A DNA stretch of 34,927 bases from JOPF133 sp052144935 (GTDB lineage Bacteria; Acidobacteriota; Terriglobia; Bryobacterales; Bryobacteraceae): contig JBKQPR010000109.1 of NCBI GenBank assembly GCA_052144935.1, positions 1 through 34,927 on the forward strand, in the 5' to 3' direction. A program made the translations under genes and the position numbers. Below, piece by piece: positions 22,355-30,504 of this stretch. The first letter of the stretch is position 1, and every line of letters starts with the position of its first letter. The notes beneath the pieces are model-generated. The model searched no databases and was not told where the DNA came from. It saw only the letters and a list, made by a program, of their open reading frames with translations.

Positions 22355-23464
22355 CTACAGAGCCTCGCGGGCCAGTGATCGCAGACCGCGGGCTACCAGC
22401 GTCTCAGGCCTCGTGAGCTCGTCTATCTCCCGCTGAAGCCTCTGCTTCGCGCGATGAGTCAGTTCCGCGATCAGGAGAATGACCAGGATCACGATGAAGT
22501 TATAAATCCGCGTTCCCAGAATCAAAAGCCCAAAGCCCGGAACCAATGCCCCGTAGAACCAATACGAGACCCGCTGAAGGAGGGCCACTTGACGTTCCAG
22601 TTCTCGCCGGTAAGAGTCGCTGTACCCATCGAGGCTGGCGGCGGCGGGAACCCTCCCTGGCAAACCTCGTTTGCGAATTTGATAAACCACGTACACAACT
22701 CCGGCAAGGATAAGTCCGCAACCGGCCCGTTCCCTCGGGAGGCCTGTGAAAACAAAGCGCAGGGCAAAAACCGCTAGCGCCGCCACGGTAAGGTACACAG
22801 CCAAGTTCCTTCGGCGAACCTCTCTTCCGAATTCCTCCGCCTTCCATCGAAGCTCCAGTATGGACGCCGGTTGCCCCAGACCTGCTCCATCTTGCGGCCG
22901 CCTCGCCCGCGGCGGAAACAACGCCCGCACGAACAACAGGAACCACGGTCCCACGATCCCGCCCTGGGTGGGAAACCAGCGTGGCAGGGCCAACTCCGGG
23001 GCGAACCTGGAGAGCGCCGGCTGCGATAAGAATGCGCACGCAAGAGCGATGATGACATCCAGAATGGAAGCATATTGCACTGGATCTTCCGGAGATGCGT
23101 AGGCGTTCCGCAGCAACAGAACCAACAATGTAGTCGTCGCAGGGATCGCTATCCGTAACAGCACCCATGGATCGTCGAGGAAGGACGCCTGGCCCGGCCG
23201 GAAAGCCGCAAACGTGAAGGACCAGAACACGGTCAGAGCTTCCAGCAGAAAGATCCGCGCCTCCGTATTCTTCCGAATTTGGCTGGCAACCACCAGAGGC
23301 AACTTGCAGAGCGCGTCAGCGACATACTGCGCGGCATGCATGTGCCGCTCCTGGAGGGATCCCAGCACCGCTTGGCGGCAGGCAGGAGGCAGAAGCGCTC
23401 CCGCAATGGCTTCCGCGATTTTGGGTGGACTGACTTGCCCTTGCCTGCTCTTTCCGGCTTCCAT
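22355..23464 (-). CDS. Multi-pass membrane protein of unknown function
   Basis: This is a 369-aa protein. The N-terminal 60 residues are soluble and carry ALLPPACRQAVLGSLQERH, which resembles a short N-terminal prefix domain I remember from many acidobacterial permeases and hypothetical membrane proteins. About eight hydrophobic stretches follow, e.g. VLLRIAIPATTTLLVLLLR near residues 100-120, two in the middle and two pairs near 225-260 and 310-340. The C-terminus is charged and helical (QRLQREIDELTR). There is no enzyme motif. It is transcribed alone, toward the RelE relic. The ATG at 23464 has no clear ribosome-binding site. Function is unknown. Confidence 0.7.
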   Translation of the reverse strand: MEAGKSRQGQVSPPKIAEAIAGALLPPACRQAVLGSLQERHMHAAQYVADALCKLPLVVASQIRKNTEARIFLLEALTVFWSFTFAAFRPGQASFLDDPWVLLRIAIPATTTLLVLLLRNAYASPEDPVQYASILDVIIALACAFLSQPALSRFAPELALPRWFPTQGGIVGPWFLLFVRALFPPRARRPQDGAGLGQPASILELRWKAEEFGREVRRRNLAVYLTVAALAVFALRFVFTGLPRERAGCGLILAGVVYVVYQIRKRGLPGRVPAAASLDGYSDSYRRELERQVALLQRVSYWFYGALVPGFGLLILGTRIYNFIVILVILLIAELTHRAKQRLQREIDELTRPETLVARGLRSLAREAL

Positions 23465-23621
23465 CGTTCTCAGATGATACTACGCCGCCACATTCGATGA
23501 TCCCTGGTAAGGCCGTTATCCCGACCAAAAGGCCTGAGGCCGCCCCACGCCAGGGTGATGAGAGCTTCGCTTTGGGCCAGACGTGCCACACTGTAGGGAG
23601 CCGAAGGCTTGGCGCCTCGAA

Positions 23622-23726
23622 ATGGTCTTACTAACAAGAGCAATCGATCTCGCGGCGCACGACGAGCGCGGGATGCCCGTGCTCCTCGCTCGGGTGAACG
23701 GTACTCGCGACACATCGGAAGTCTGA
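23622..23726 (+). CDS. Possible very short ORF (34 aa)
   Basis: The frame MVLLTRAIDLAAHDERGMPV continues to a TGA at 23724-23726. Composition is protein-like, with a hydrophobic start and a balanced charged middle, but there is no ribosome-binding site or known motif. It may be a fragment of a lost gene in the space between the membrane protein and RNase HI. Confidence 0.2.
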   Translation: MVLLTRAIDLAAHDERGMPVLLARVNGTRDTSEV

Positions 23727-23808
23727 GCCCTCAGTTTTCGGAGAAATACACTGTCTCACGGCACCGTCCCGCCATCGCGCTTCTTTCCGATTCGCCACGC
23801 AGGAGCGC

Positions 23809-23994
23809 ATGTGCTTCTGGCGGCAGGACGATCCGATCCCGGACGACGCGCCGCCGCAATTCACGCTCGATACAGCCAGCGCATTGAAGCCATACTTCGA
23901 GAGAATTCGAGAGAGTCCGCCGAACACGGGAGGACATCGCTTCGATGACGGCCTGCACTACCTCAAGACGGGCCTTCGGCAGCCAGAACCATAA
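23809..23994 (+). CDS. Small hypothetical protein upstream of RNase HI
   Basis: This 61-aa frame begins MCFWRQDDPIPDDAPPQFTL and ends immediately before the RNase HI gene, 6 nt ahead of its ATG. The sequence looks protein-like and the frame is open for some way upstream of the ATG, so the visible part may be the 3' end of a longer, damaged gene. I do not recognise it. The -10-like box proposed for rnhA lies within its last codons. Confidence 0.4.
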   Translation: MCFWRQDDPIPDDAPPQFTLDTASALKPYFERIRESPPNTGGHRFDDGLHYLKTGLRQPEP

Positions 23995-23995
23995 T
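23990..23995 (+). promoter_or_regulatory. Possible -10 box of rnhA
   Basis: CATAAT lies 5 nt before the ATG at 24001. It is five of six to the -10 consensus and fits the leaderless spacing seen at other genes in the window. No good -35 is visible. Confidence 0.25.
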
Positions 23996-24000
23996 TGCCG

Positions 24001-24570
24001 ATGAAGAAGGCCTCTCTGATCACCGATGGATCGTGCCTGGGCAATCCCGGCCCTGGAGGGTGGGCATGCATCTTGCGATTCGGCGCCGTAAAGAAGGAGA
24101 TCTTCGGCTACGATCCCCACACCACTAACAATCGAATGGAGCTGATGGCGGCGATCCAGGGCCTCCTGGCGTTTAAAGAGCCGTGCGAAATAGAAATCAC
24201 GACGGACTCCGAATACGTCAGGCAAGGCATCACGCAGTGGGTTACCCGCTGGAGACGCCGCCACTGGTGGAAGAAGAACGACCCGGTTCGCAACGCCGAT
24301 CTCTGGATGGAACTCGATGAGTTGGTGGGGATCCACAAAACGAGCTGGATCTGGACCAAAGGTCATGCGGCCCATGAGGACAACAATCGGTGTGACTGGC
24401 TTGCCCAGAATGCCGCCCGGACCCAGATCAGTTCCTGGCCCGATGGCCGGCCACATGGGCCCCTCCGCCTCGACCTGGGCCGCGACTATGTTCCACCGAA
24501 GCCGCAGGCCAGCCTGTTCGATGTTCTCGATCCTGGGGACGACGACGAAAAGGACAGCGATCCCGGCTAG
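24001..24570 (+). CDS. rnhA: Ribonuclease HI
   Basis: This 189-aa enzyme hydrolyses the RNA strand of RNA-DNA hybrids (R-loops, Okazaki primers). All four catalytic carboxylates are visible, numbered from the ATG at 24001: D9 (LITDGSCLGNPGPGG), E47 (NNRMELMAAI), D69 (ITTDSEYV) and D132 (NNRCDWLA). The flexible-loop His region WTKGHAAHEDN is also present. A TTG six bases upstream is an alternative start. The domain occupies about 1-145. The remaining 45 residues (Pro/Asp-rich, ending DDDEKDSDPG) are an extension not present in the about 155-aa E. coli enzyme. It converges on the DUF4440-like gene 22 nt downstream. Confidence 0.9.
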   Translation: MKKASLITDGSCLGNPGPGGWACILRFGAVKKEIFGYDPHTTNNRMELMAAIQGLLAFKEPCEIEITTDSEYVRQGITQWVTRWRRRHWWKKNDPVRNADLWMELDELVGIHKTSWIWTKGHAAHEDNNRCDWLAQNAARTQISSWPDGRPHGPLRLDLGRDYVPPKPQASLFDVLDPGDDDEKDSDPG

Positions 24571-24592
24571 CTCGGGAGACCCTGGAAACCGC

Positions 24593-25057
24593 CTACTTCG
24601 CCCCAGTTTCCTGGCTGAACACGCACACCCATTTGCCGGCGCGCTTGAGCCATAGGGAGGACACGTTGACCTTCGCGGTGAATTCCCTGCCGTGGCTCGT
24701 TCCGCTCTCCGCCAGCCGGTAAACGATCAGTCCGGAATCCCGCGAAAGCCGAACTAACCGAACGTCGCTCATGGTGTAGTCGTTCAGCCGGAAATCGGCC
24801 GTATTCCTCAGCACCTCCGCTTTGCCGGCGGGGCCCGCCGCGTCGACGAATACGGCGTCATCCGCGGTCGAATTGGCGAACGCCGTCATATCTCCCGTCT
24901 TCAGCGCATCCAGCCCGGCGCGCTCCTGGGCGGCGATCTCGTCCCGCAGCGCATCGTCGCGCGCGCTGGTAGCCTGCTTTTGTGCTTGCTGGGCATATCC
25001 GCAGGCTACCGCCAGCAGAATGAGCAATGCGCCTTTAGACAATCCGGAGTTGGTCAT
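24593..25057 (-). CDS. Secreted SnoaL/DUF4440-like (NTF2-fold) protein
   Basis: This 154-aa protein has a signal peptide (SKGALLILLAVACGYAQQ, cleavage near Gln) and a cone-shaped NTF2-like domain. The pattern ERAGLDALKTGDMTAF, then STADDAVFVDAAG, and a final SSLWLKRAGKWVCVFSQET is the DUF4440 consensus. This fold binds small hydrophobic ligands or catalyses simple isomerisations; no activity can be assigned. I chose the ATG at 25057, with the Shine-Dalgarno ggaggaaag upstream, over one 27 nt upstream because it gives a clean signal peptide. It is monocistronic and convergent with rnhA. Confidence 0.82.
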   Translation of the reverse strand: MTNSGLSKGALLILLAVACGYAQQAQKQATSARDDALRDEIAAQERAGLDALKTGDMTAFANSTADDAVFVDAAGPAGKAEVLRNTADFRLNDYTMSDVRLVRLSRDSGLIVYRLAESGTSHGREFTAKVNVSSLWLKRAGKWVCVFSQETGAK

Positions 25058-25345
25058 GGCTTCTTTCCTCCAGGGTTCCGCCATAGTTTAGCGGTCCCGA
25101 TCCGCGCCCGTCTTGGACAAATGCGACATGCGCCCGCCCTCCACAGAATGCCCTGCCGGATCGCTATCCTCGGCTGACGGCGTGGCAGGCGGTCTCCTTG
25201 CGAATTCCCGGAGATCGCCCGCCCGTCGAAGCACCAGAGGACCGGTGATCTGCCCGAAGAGAAAGCATCGCGGCGGGGGCTTCCTCCTCGATCCGGCGTT
25301 CGGCTCGACCTCGCGATAGCGCATCGCAGCGATCGGTGTTCCGGG

Positions 25346-26125
25346 TCAATGCCCGACCGGCGTCTTCTCGGCGTGGTCCACGACAATCACCTCCAGCGGT
25401 CCCTGGCGTGGTTCGAGCGCCAGCCCGAGCTGCTCCCGCAAGGCCCCGAAGATGGGAGGGGAGGCGAGAGGAACGACTGGCGCCTGTGCGTCTTCCACCG
25501 GCCATTGCAGCTTCACATCGAACCATCCCTGGAGGCCCGTTATGTCCAGCACCGGCTGCCCCAGGAAGTACGACAACAAACCGGTCAACTGTGTCATCGA
25601 CATACTGTTCGAGAAGATCTTGCCCATGATTTGCGCGTTGCCGGAAGGATCCGAGCCGTCCTTGGCCGCCTGCATTTTCAGCCCCTCCTTCGCCACCACC
25701 AGTGCCAGGAATGAGAGTTCCCTCTGCTCGCGGTGCAGCGCCATCCGGAACCGCTCGGTCAGCAAATTCTGCAGCATCAGTCGAAGCTGAGCAGCGGGCG
25801 TGTCCGGCGGCGCCTTGCCGGCGATATTGAACCGGTATTCCCTGGACTGGATCCAGTCGGGTCCCGCGATCTGGAAGTTGTTGTTGATTCCGAAGGCGAA
25901 GCGGAGGCACTCGATCATGGTGGCATCCGTCAGCGTAACCTCGCCGTTGAGGGCTGTTCCAAGAACCGCCCGGAATTCGCCGGCCGAATACGGCACCGGC
26001 TTGACCGATGCGGTATCGAAGCGCGGCACCGCCCCGCCGGCCGTGGCCGATTGGCCACCAGCCAGCCCGATCGAAAACGGCGCCGCGGCCATCAGAATTC
26101 CGAGACGTACAATTTGACGGAACAT
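25346..26125 (-). CDS. TIGR03435-family soil-associated protein, full length
   Basis: This 259-aa secreted protein has a signal peptide near IVRLGILMAAAPFSIGLA. The family blocks come in order: FDTASVKP, a middle region with RFRMALHREQRELSFLALVV, then MSMTQLTGLLSYFLGQPVLD and GLQGWFDVKLQWP. The C-terminus is GLALEPRQGPLEVIVVDHAE followed by KTPVGH. Members are numerous in Acidobacteria and their function is unknown. The frame extends 18 codons further upstream; I prefer the ATG at 26125, whose product begins directly with the signal peptide. This is the only complete member in the window, in contrast to the deleted copy at 11482 and the tail at 12222. Confidence 0.85.
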   Translation of the reverse strand: MFRQIVRLGILMAAAPFSIGLAGGQSATAGGAVPRFDTASVKPVPYSAGEFRAVLGTALNGEVTLTDATMIECLRFAFGINNNFQIAGPDWIQSREYRFNIAGKAPPDTPAAQLRLMLQNLLTERFRMALHREQRELSFLALVVAKEGLKMQAAKDGSDPSGNAQIMGKIFSNSMSMTQLTGLLSYFLGQPVLDITGLQGWFDVKLQWPVEDAQAPVVPLASPPIFGALREQLGLALEPRQGPLEVIVVDHAEKTPVGH

Positions 26126-26534
26126 ACCCCACTCAGTTCCCAAGCCACCCGAAACCGGCACGTGCCAAAAACCTAGCATTGGCCCGGCTCCGTGTCAAGC
26201 GGTACGCAGTCGGGTCTGAAGAATCGAAAGTACAACCGAGGACATCCCCGCTTCGCTGGAATCGCCTTAAAAAACAGGGCGCAAGTCAGGTTGCGCTTTT
26301 CTGCGGTTCGTTTTTCAAAGAACATGTCCCCCCTCATTCCGGCCAAGACCCGCCGCTTCGCTGGTTCTGGAGTTTCGCCGGCGCGATGGGAACCGTGGCG
26401 GCCCCATCCGGCGCTGCCCTCGTCGTGGTATATCTTCCCGTTAGCGTTCGCCTGGCTGCCTCACCTCCTTCAATTTTGAGACCAATCGAAAGTGCAACGA
26501 CCCCAACCGCCCCCCGCATTCCGACCCAGGGTGG
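26126..26534. other. Stretch without a supported gene
   Basis: Open frames exist but none is recognisable. A short motif, aatcgaaagt followed by a/g-caac, occurs twice (about 26222 and 26486), which may be a chance similarity. I see nothing else. Confidence 0.35.
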
Positions 26535-26795
26535 TCAACTGTCGCCGAGTTCCCGCATCACCTCCTGGAGAGGTTTCCCGGCCGCCATATCCCGTTCGAT
26601 CCTCTTCAGCAGGCGTTGCTTCTGTAGCTTCAGCAGCTCCCGCGCGGTCAGCGCACAGCAGAACCCGCGGGCGAAATCGCCAGTCTCATGACCACTTACA
26701 CCGGTCGACAATTGACGGCTTCCTGGGCCGCCAGTCCCGGGTCCGGTGACATGACACTCTGAGCGTGGCGGCAAGCTCGTCCTATACCAGTCCAA
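26535..26795 (-). CDS. Hypothetical small protein
   Basis: This 86-codon minus-strand frame has a protein-like second half: ALTARELLKLQKQRLLKRIE, then a short stretch ending MRELGDS, a basic helical segment. The first 30 residues are Gly/Pro/Ser-rich and may not be translated; a start within the frame, after about residue 30, is likely but no good codon is evident. It overlaps the decayed gene at 26765 by 31 nt. I do not recognise it. Confidence 0.3.
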   Translation of the reverse strand: MDWYRTSLPPRSECHVTGPGTGGPGSRQLSTGVSGHETGDFARGFCCALTARELLKLQKQRLLKRIERDMAAGKPLQEVMRELGDS

Positions 26796-27038
26796 CCACC
26801 ATGTTCGGCACCCAAACCTACTACGCCAACACGTTGTCCTGTGAAGTGGCTCAAGGCGCTAGCGCATTCGTCTTTCCCAAAGCAGATGCCGGCCTGGGCG
26901 CTCCAGTACCCGTCCCAGTCCGTTTCCCTCACTCCGACCAATATCACCGATCAGACCTTCACCCTGACGCGCACGAACTACGATTTCCTGCTCGTGTATA
27001 TCGTCAACTCGGTCTACGCCACTGCCCCGGTCAATTAA
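26765..27038 (+). pseudogene. Frameshifted gene of unknown family
   Basis: Two overlapping plus-strand frames look like one protein. The first reads VAASSSYTSPTTMFGTQTYY and on to KADAGLGAPVP. Near 26905-26920 the coding signal passes to another frame: SQSVSLTPTNITDQTFTLTR, then YDFLLVYIVNSVYATAPVN and a TAA at 27036-27038. The Thr/Ser/Tyr-rich beta character suggests a surface or structural protein. The 5' end lacks a convincing start (TGA a few codons upstream), so it may also be truncated. The stop overlaps the convergent HAD gene stop (TTAA). Confidence 0.45.
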
Positions 27039-27733
27039 GCGTCGCGCACGCGATCTTCCACCATGCTTAACCGCAACTCCCGTAAGTCCCGGAGCAGAAA
27101 GTCGGGCGCCCCAGCGGCCAGTTGCGCGGCGGGGGTGAGGCCGGTGGCCACGGCGATGGCGCGGGACTTGCTGCCATGCGCGGCCGCTATGTCGGCGGGG
27201 GAATCGCCGACCAGCGAAATGGGCGTGTCCCGCGCGATCCATCCTTCACGTCTTGCCTGCCGGATAGCCAGCTTGGCCAGGCCGGTGCGAGTCGGCGCCA
27301 TCTCTCCGAAGGCGCCAAACCGGAAATAACCGCCCAGCCCGGCGCGCGCGAGTTTGCGCCAGCCGATGCGCGTCAGGTTGCCGGTCACCAGGCCCAGCAG
27401 AATGCCGCGGCGCGTGAGCCGCTCCAGCAGCGCCGCGACGCCGGGGCAATGTTTGTCCTCCAGCGCCGGACAGACGCGCAGGTAATAGCGCTCGGCGGCG
27501 CTCCGGATTTCCGGCATCGCCTGGCGGATCCCGGCGGCCGAAGCGCCAGCCCGCCGCATCATGATGGTCAGAATGTCCGGGTCGAGCATGCCCTGCACCG
27601 GAATGCCCTCGGTGGTGGTTTCGAGGCCCGTGGCTTGGCGGACGCCGTAGACCAGCGCGTCGCGGTGGTGCGGCCCGGCCCGCCGCACCAGCGTGCCATC
27701 GATATCGAAAAGCACCAGGGCTTTGTAGCTCAA
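27035..27733 (-). CDS. HAD-superfamily phosphatase (phosphoglycolate phosphatase-like)
   Basis: This 232-aa hydrolase carries HAD motif I FDIDGT with nucleophile D10 and acid/base D12, motif II in LLGLVTGNL and motif IV in SLVGDSPADIAAA. A helical cap of about 90 residues (C1 type, as in Gph) lies after motif I. It should remove phosphate from a small metabolite; the specificity is not readable. It starts with TTG at 27733 with TATGAT only 5 nt upstream, so the mRNA may be leaderless. It is divergent from aguB with just 29 bp between the two starts. Confidence 0.85.
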   Translation of the reverse strand: MSYKALVLFDIDGTLVRRAGPHHRDALVYGVRQATGLETTTEGIPVQGMLDPDILTIMMRRAGASAAGIRQAMPEIRSAAERYYLRVCPALEDKHCPGVAALLERLTRRGILLGLVTGNLTRIGWRKLARAGLGGYFRFGAFGEMAPTRTGLAKLAIRQARREGWIARDTPISLVGDSPADIAAAHGSKSRAIAVATGLTPAAQLAAGAPDFLLRDLRELRLSMVEDRVRDA

Positions 27734-27738
27734 AGAAA

Positions 27739-27744
27739 ATCATA
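27739..27744 (-). promoter_or_regulatory. -10 box of the HAD gene
   Basis: TATGAT on the minus strand (five of six) lies 5 nt before the TTG start, with TGCACA (27767-27762) 17 nt further upstream as a -35 (four of six). That -35 lies inside the first codons of aguB. Confidence 0.45.
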
Positions 27745-27750
27745 CGCCGG

Positions 27751-27756
27751 TACAAT
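27751..27756 (+). promoter_or_regulatory. -10 box of aguB
   Basis: TACAAT (five of six) lies 6 nt before the GTG start at 27763. With usual spacing, transcription would begin at or next to the start codon. The -35 would fall at the start of the HAD gene and is weak. The two -10 boxes of this divergent pair are 6 bp apart, so the promoters should interfere. Confidence 0.45.
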
Positions 27757-27762
27757 GGGTCT

Positions 27763-28668
27763 GTGCACCAAAGCAAATTCCGTATCGGGCTGATTCAGAT
27801 GGCCTGCTCGCCCGATCCGGCCGAGAACTTAGCCAAAGCCGAATGGAGGATCCGCGAGGCCGCCGGGGGCCAAGGGCACGCCAGGGGGCGCCCCGGCGCG
27901 CAGATCGTGTGCGTCCAGGAGCTGTTCCGCTCGCAGTATTTCTGCCGCGAGGAAAAGGTGGAGCTGTTCGACCTGGCGGAACCGATCCCCGGCCCCACCA
28001 GCGAGAGCTTCGGGCGCCTCGCGGCCGAACTGTCCATCGTGATCGTGGGGTCGGTGTTCGAGCGCCGTGCCGCGGGCGTGTACCACAACACCGCCCTGGT
28101 GATCGACGCCGATGGCAGCCTGCTGGGCCTGTATCGCAAGATGCACATTCCCGACGATCCGCTGTATTTCGAGAAATATTATTTCACGCCCGGGGACCTG
28201 GGCTTCCGCTCGTTCGAAACGCGCTATGCGCGGATGGCCCCGCTGATTTGCTGGGATCAATGGTATCCCGAGGCGGCGCGCCTGGCCGCGCTTTCCGGCG
28301 CGCAGGTGCTGTTTTACCCCACCGCGATCGGCTGGCATCCCGCGGAGAAGGAAGCGTACGGCGCGGCGCAGCACGACGCCTGGCGCACCATCCAACGCGC
28401 CCACGCCATCGCCAACGGCCTGTACGTGGCGGCGGTGAACCGCGTGGGTTATGAAGGGCCGCCCGCCCACGGCCTGGAATTCTGGGGCGGATCGTTTGTC
28501 GCCGACCCGTTCGGCCGCGTGCTGGCGGAAGCCTCGCACTCGGACGAGGAAACCCTGATTGTCGAATGCGACCCGCGGCAAATTGAAGAAACGCGGCGCA
28601 ACTGGCCCTTCCTGCGCGACCGCCGGATCGACGCGTATGGCGCGATCACCAGCAGGGTAATCGATTGA
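27763..28668 (+). CDS. aguB: N-carbamoylputrescine amidase
   Basis: This 301-aa nitrilase-superfamily enzyme hydrolyses N-carbamoylputrescine to putrescine, CO2 and ammonia. The Glu-Lys-Cys triad is visible: E53 (VCVQELF), K126 (YRKMHIPDDP) and C163 (LICWDQWYPE). IPDDPLYFEKYYFTPGD and the long C-terminal block are typical of AguB rather than of other carbon-nitrogen hydrolases. A Gly/Arg-rich stretch at about 35-46 is slightly longer than usual. It starts with GTG and overlaps aguA by 4 bp (TTGA), giving a two-step agmatine-to-putrescine operon. Confidence 0.92.
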   Translation: MHQSKFRIGLIQMACSPDPAENLAKAEWRIREAAGGQGHARGRPGAQIVCVQELFRSQYFCREEKVELFDLAEPIPGPTSESFGRLAAELSIVIVGSVFERRAAGVYHNTALVIDADGSLLGLYRKMHIPDDPLYFEKYYFTPGDLGFRSFETRYARMAPLICWDQWYPEAARLAALSGAQVLFYPTAIGWHPAEKEAYGAAQHDAWRTIQRAHAIANGLYVAAVNRVGYEGPPAHGLEFWGGSFVADPFGRVLAEASHSDEETLIVECDPRQIEETRRNWPFLRDRRIDAYGAITSRVID

Positions 28669-29708
28669 CGCCAGAGACCCCGCGCCAGCGTGGCTTCCGC
28701 ATGCCCGCCGAATGGGAGCCGCACGAGGCCACCTGGATCGCCTGGCCGCACAACCGCCGGGATTGGCCCGGCCGCTTCACGCCGATCCCCTGGGTTTACG
28801 GGGAAATCGTGCGCCAACTGAGCGCCGTGGAGCGGGTGCGTATCCTGGTGGACGGCCGTGCGCTCGAAATGCAGGCGCGCCGCGTGCTGCGCAAGGTGGG
28901 CGCCGCCATGGACGCGGTGGAGTTCTTCGCCTGCTCCACTAACCGGGTGTGGGTCCGCGATTACGGCCCCCTGTTCGTCGCCAACCGGCGCGGCAAGCTG
29001 GGTCTTACCGCCTGGCGTTTCAACGCCTGGGCCAAGTACGACGACTGGAACCACGATGCCCAGGTGCCCGCATTTATTGCCGCCAAGCTCGGCCTTCCGG
29101 CGTGGCAGCCGGGAATGGTGCTCGAAGGAGGCAGCATCGATGTCAACGGCGCCGGGCTGCTCCTGACCACCGAAGAGTGCCTGCTGAGCCCGGTGCAAGC
29201 CCGCAATCCGGGGATGAGCCGCGGCGCGATCGAAAAGACGCTGCGCGCGTATCTGGGCGTGGAGCGCGTCATCTGGCTCGGCAATGGCATCGCGGGCGAC
29301 GATACCCACGGCCATGTGGACGACCTGGCACGGTTCGTAGGACCGGAAACGGTGGTGCTGGCTGCGGAGCGCGACCACTCCGACCCCAACTACGAGCCGC
29401 TGCGGGAAAACGCGGCGCGTTTGCGGGAGGCTGGCCTGCGCGTGGTTCGGCTTCCGATGCCGCGGCCGCTGGTGTTTGCGGGGCAGCGCCTGCCGGCCAG
29501 CTACGCGAATTTCTACGTGGCCAATGGCCTGGTGCTGGTCCCCACCTTCAACGATCCCGCCGACCGCATGGCGCTGAACGTGCTGGCGCGGCTCTTCCCT
29601 GGCCGTGCGGTTACGGGGATCGATTCGACCGGGCTTGTCTGGGGCCTGGGCGCGCTGCATTGCATGACGCAGCAACAACCGCAGGCCGTAACTGCGCGGA
29701 CCGTCTGA
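28665..29708 (+). CDS. aguA: Agmatine deiminase
   Basis: This 347-aa guanidino-group-modifying enzyme converts agmatine to N-carbamoylputrescine plus ammonia, the substrate of AguB. Catalytic features are visible: R98-D99 (NRVWVRDYGP), E154 (MVLEGGSIDVNG), the His pair in DDTHGHVDD (about 215-217) and the nucleophile C333 (LGALHCMTQQQP). The length is normal for the family. It starts with TTG overlapping the aguB stop, and no other start would preserve the conserved N-terminus RGFRMPAEWEPHEATW. An arginine decarboxylase supplying agmatine is not in the window. Confidence 0.93.
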   Translation: MTPETPRQRGFRMPAEWEPHEATWIAWPHNRRDWPGRFTPIPWVYGEIVRQLSAVERVRILVDGRALEMQARRVLRKVGAAMDAVEFFACSTNRVWVRDYGPLFVANRRGKLGLTAWRFNAWAKYDDWNHDAQVPAFIAAKLGLPAWQPGMVLEGGSIDVNGAGLLLTTEECLLSPVQARNPGMSRGAIEKTLRAYLGVERVIWLGNGIAGDDTHGHVDDLARFVGPETVVLAAERDHSDPNYEPLRENAARLREAGLRVVRLPMPRPLVFAGQRLPASYANFYVANGLVLVPTFNDPADRMALNVLARLFPGRAVTGIDSTGLVWGLGALHCMTQQQPQAVTARTV

Positions 29709-30068
29709 GGCGGGGCACCGTGCCGGCAGACACGGCCAACCGCGCCGCGGCGTTCAGCATGTGCGCAAACGGCCGCCCCAGCTTCGTCCAGCCAGCCCCA
29801 GCCGGGCTCGCGAGCCGGCTCCGGTCCCGCGCGCCCGAGCGGCTCTTCGCCGCCCCCGCTGTCGCTTTCAGAATTATTTGGCGCAAAACTTTGCGCGCCA
29901 TTTGGCGTACGAGGCAAGCGGGCGCGGCCATTGCGTAAGCCTCCCGCCATGCCCGAGCGTGACGCAATACAGCCTCGCAACGCTCAGACCGCGGCAAATC
30001 GAATGGATGCCGTGTCGATGCAAATCCGAACGTTGTGCAGGCCGCGCCGTTTTGTCGCGCCCCCGGTC
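29709..30068. other. Stretch without a supported gene, including a palindrome
   Basis: No recognisable coding sequence. gcgcaaa-ac-tttgcgc (29881-29896) is a perfect 7-2-7 palindrome about 175 nt after the aguA stop; it could be a terminator-type hairpin or an element end. The right part may belong to the decayed transposase next to it. Confidence 0.4.
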
Positions 30069-30240
30069 CCCTAACTCGGCCGGGTTGTTGTGCAACGGGA
30101 TCTCGGGATGCCCCAGCACCATCAGCAACGGCCCTTTGTTCGCCTTGGTCTTGGCGATACGTTGGTCCAACGCATCATAGCCCGTCACGGTGGAGAACAA
30201 CTCGTCGAAGGCGCTGCTCAACCGCATCGCCTCCTCAGCG
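30069..30240 (-). pseudogene. Transposase fragment
   Basis: The minus-strand frame reads MRLSSAFDELFSTVTGYDAL, then DQRIAKTKANKGPLLMVLGH and PEIPLHNNPAELG. This is a well-known phrase from the C-terminal part of a bacterial DDE-type transposase family (HNNPAELGAR-type). Downstream the expected continuation (arginine-rich, then a tryptophan motif) is lost. It is a short decayed remnant without ends or inverted repeats that I can see. Confidence 0.65.
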
Positions 30241-30256
30241 AGGATGATGCGCAGGA

Positions 30257-30420
30257 TTAGGTGGTGGGGGCAAGGGGCGGGTGGCGGGAACGCAAGTGGG
30301 CCAGCCAACCGGGCACATGCGGATCTCGCCGCAGATCCTGAAGGCGCCGCAGTTGGGGATGACTGTCGAGGAAGATAGAGCAGGAAGTTGCGTGCGGTGC
30401 TGCGGTACACACGGCCGGTT
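30257..30420 (-). pseudogene. Fragment resembling the N-terminal domain of a site-specific integrase
   Basis: The minus-strand frame reads YRSTARNFLLYL, and after a one-base shift DSHPQLRRLQDLRRDPHVPG then WLAHLRSRHPPLAPTT and a TAA at 30257-30259. A basic helical domain with a PHVPGWL motif is what I remember from the core-binding region of some tyrosine-recombinase-like integrases of Acidobacteria. No catalytic domain follows; the transposase relic begins at once. The assignment is tentative. Confidence 0.4.
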
Positions 30421-30504
30421 GCGGGGCTAAGCGGCGCGCTCATTTTGCCGCCCATGCCGTTAGGGAGTGGTGTCCCGCAACAGCACGACGACACGGCCGG
30501 AGGC

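Noticed and set aside
23731..24456. Minus-strand open frame of 241 codons over rnhA
   Set aside because: It is antisense to a gene with all four catalytic residues of RNase HI and shows no domain.
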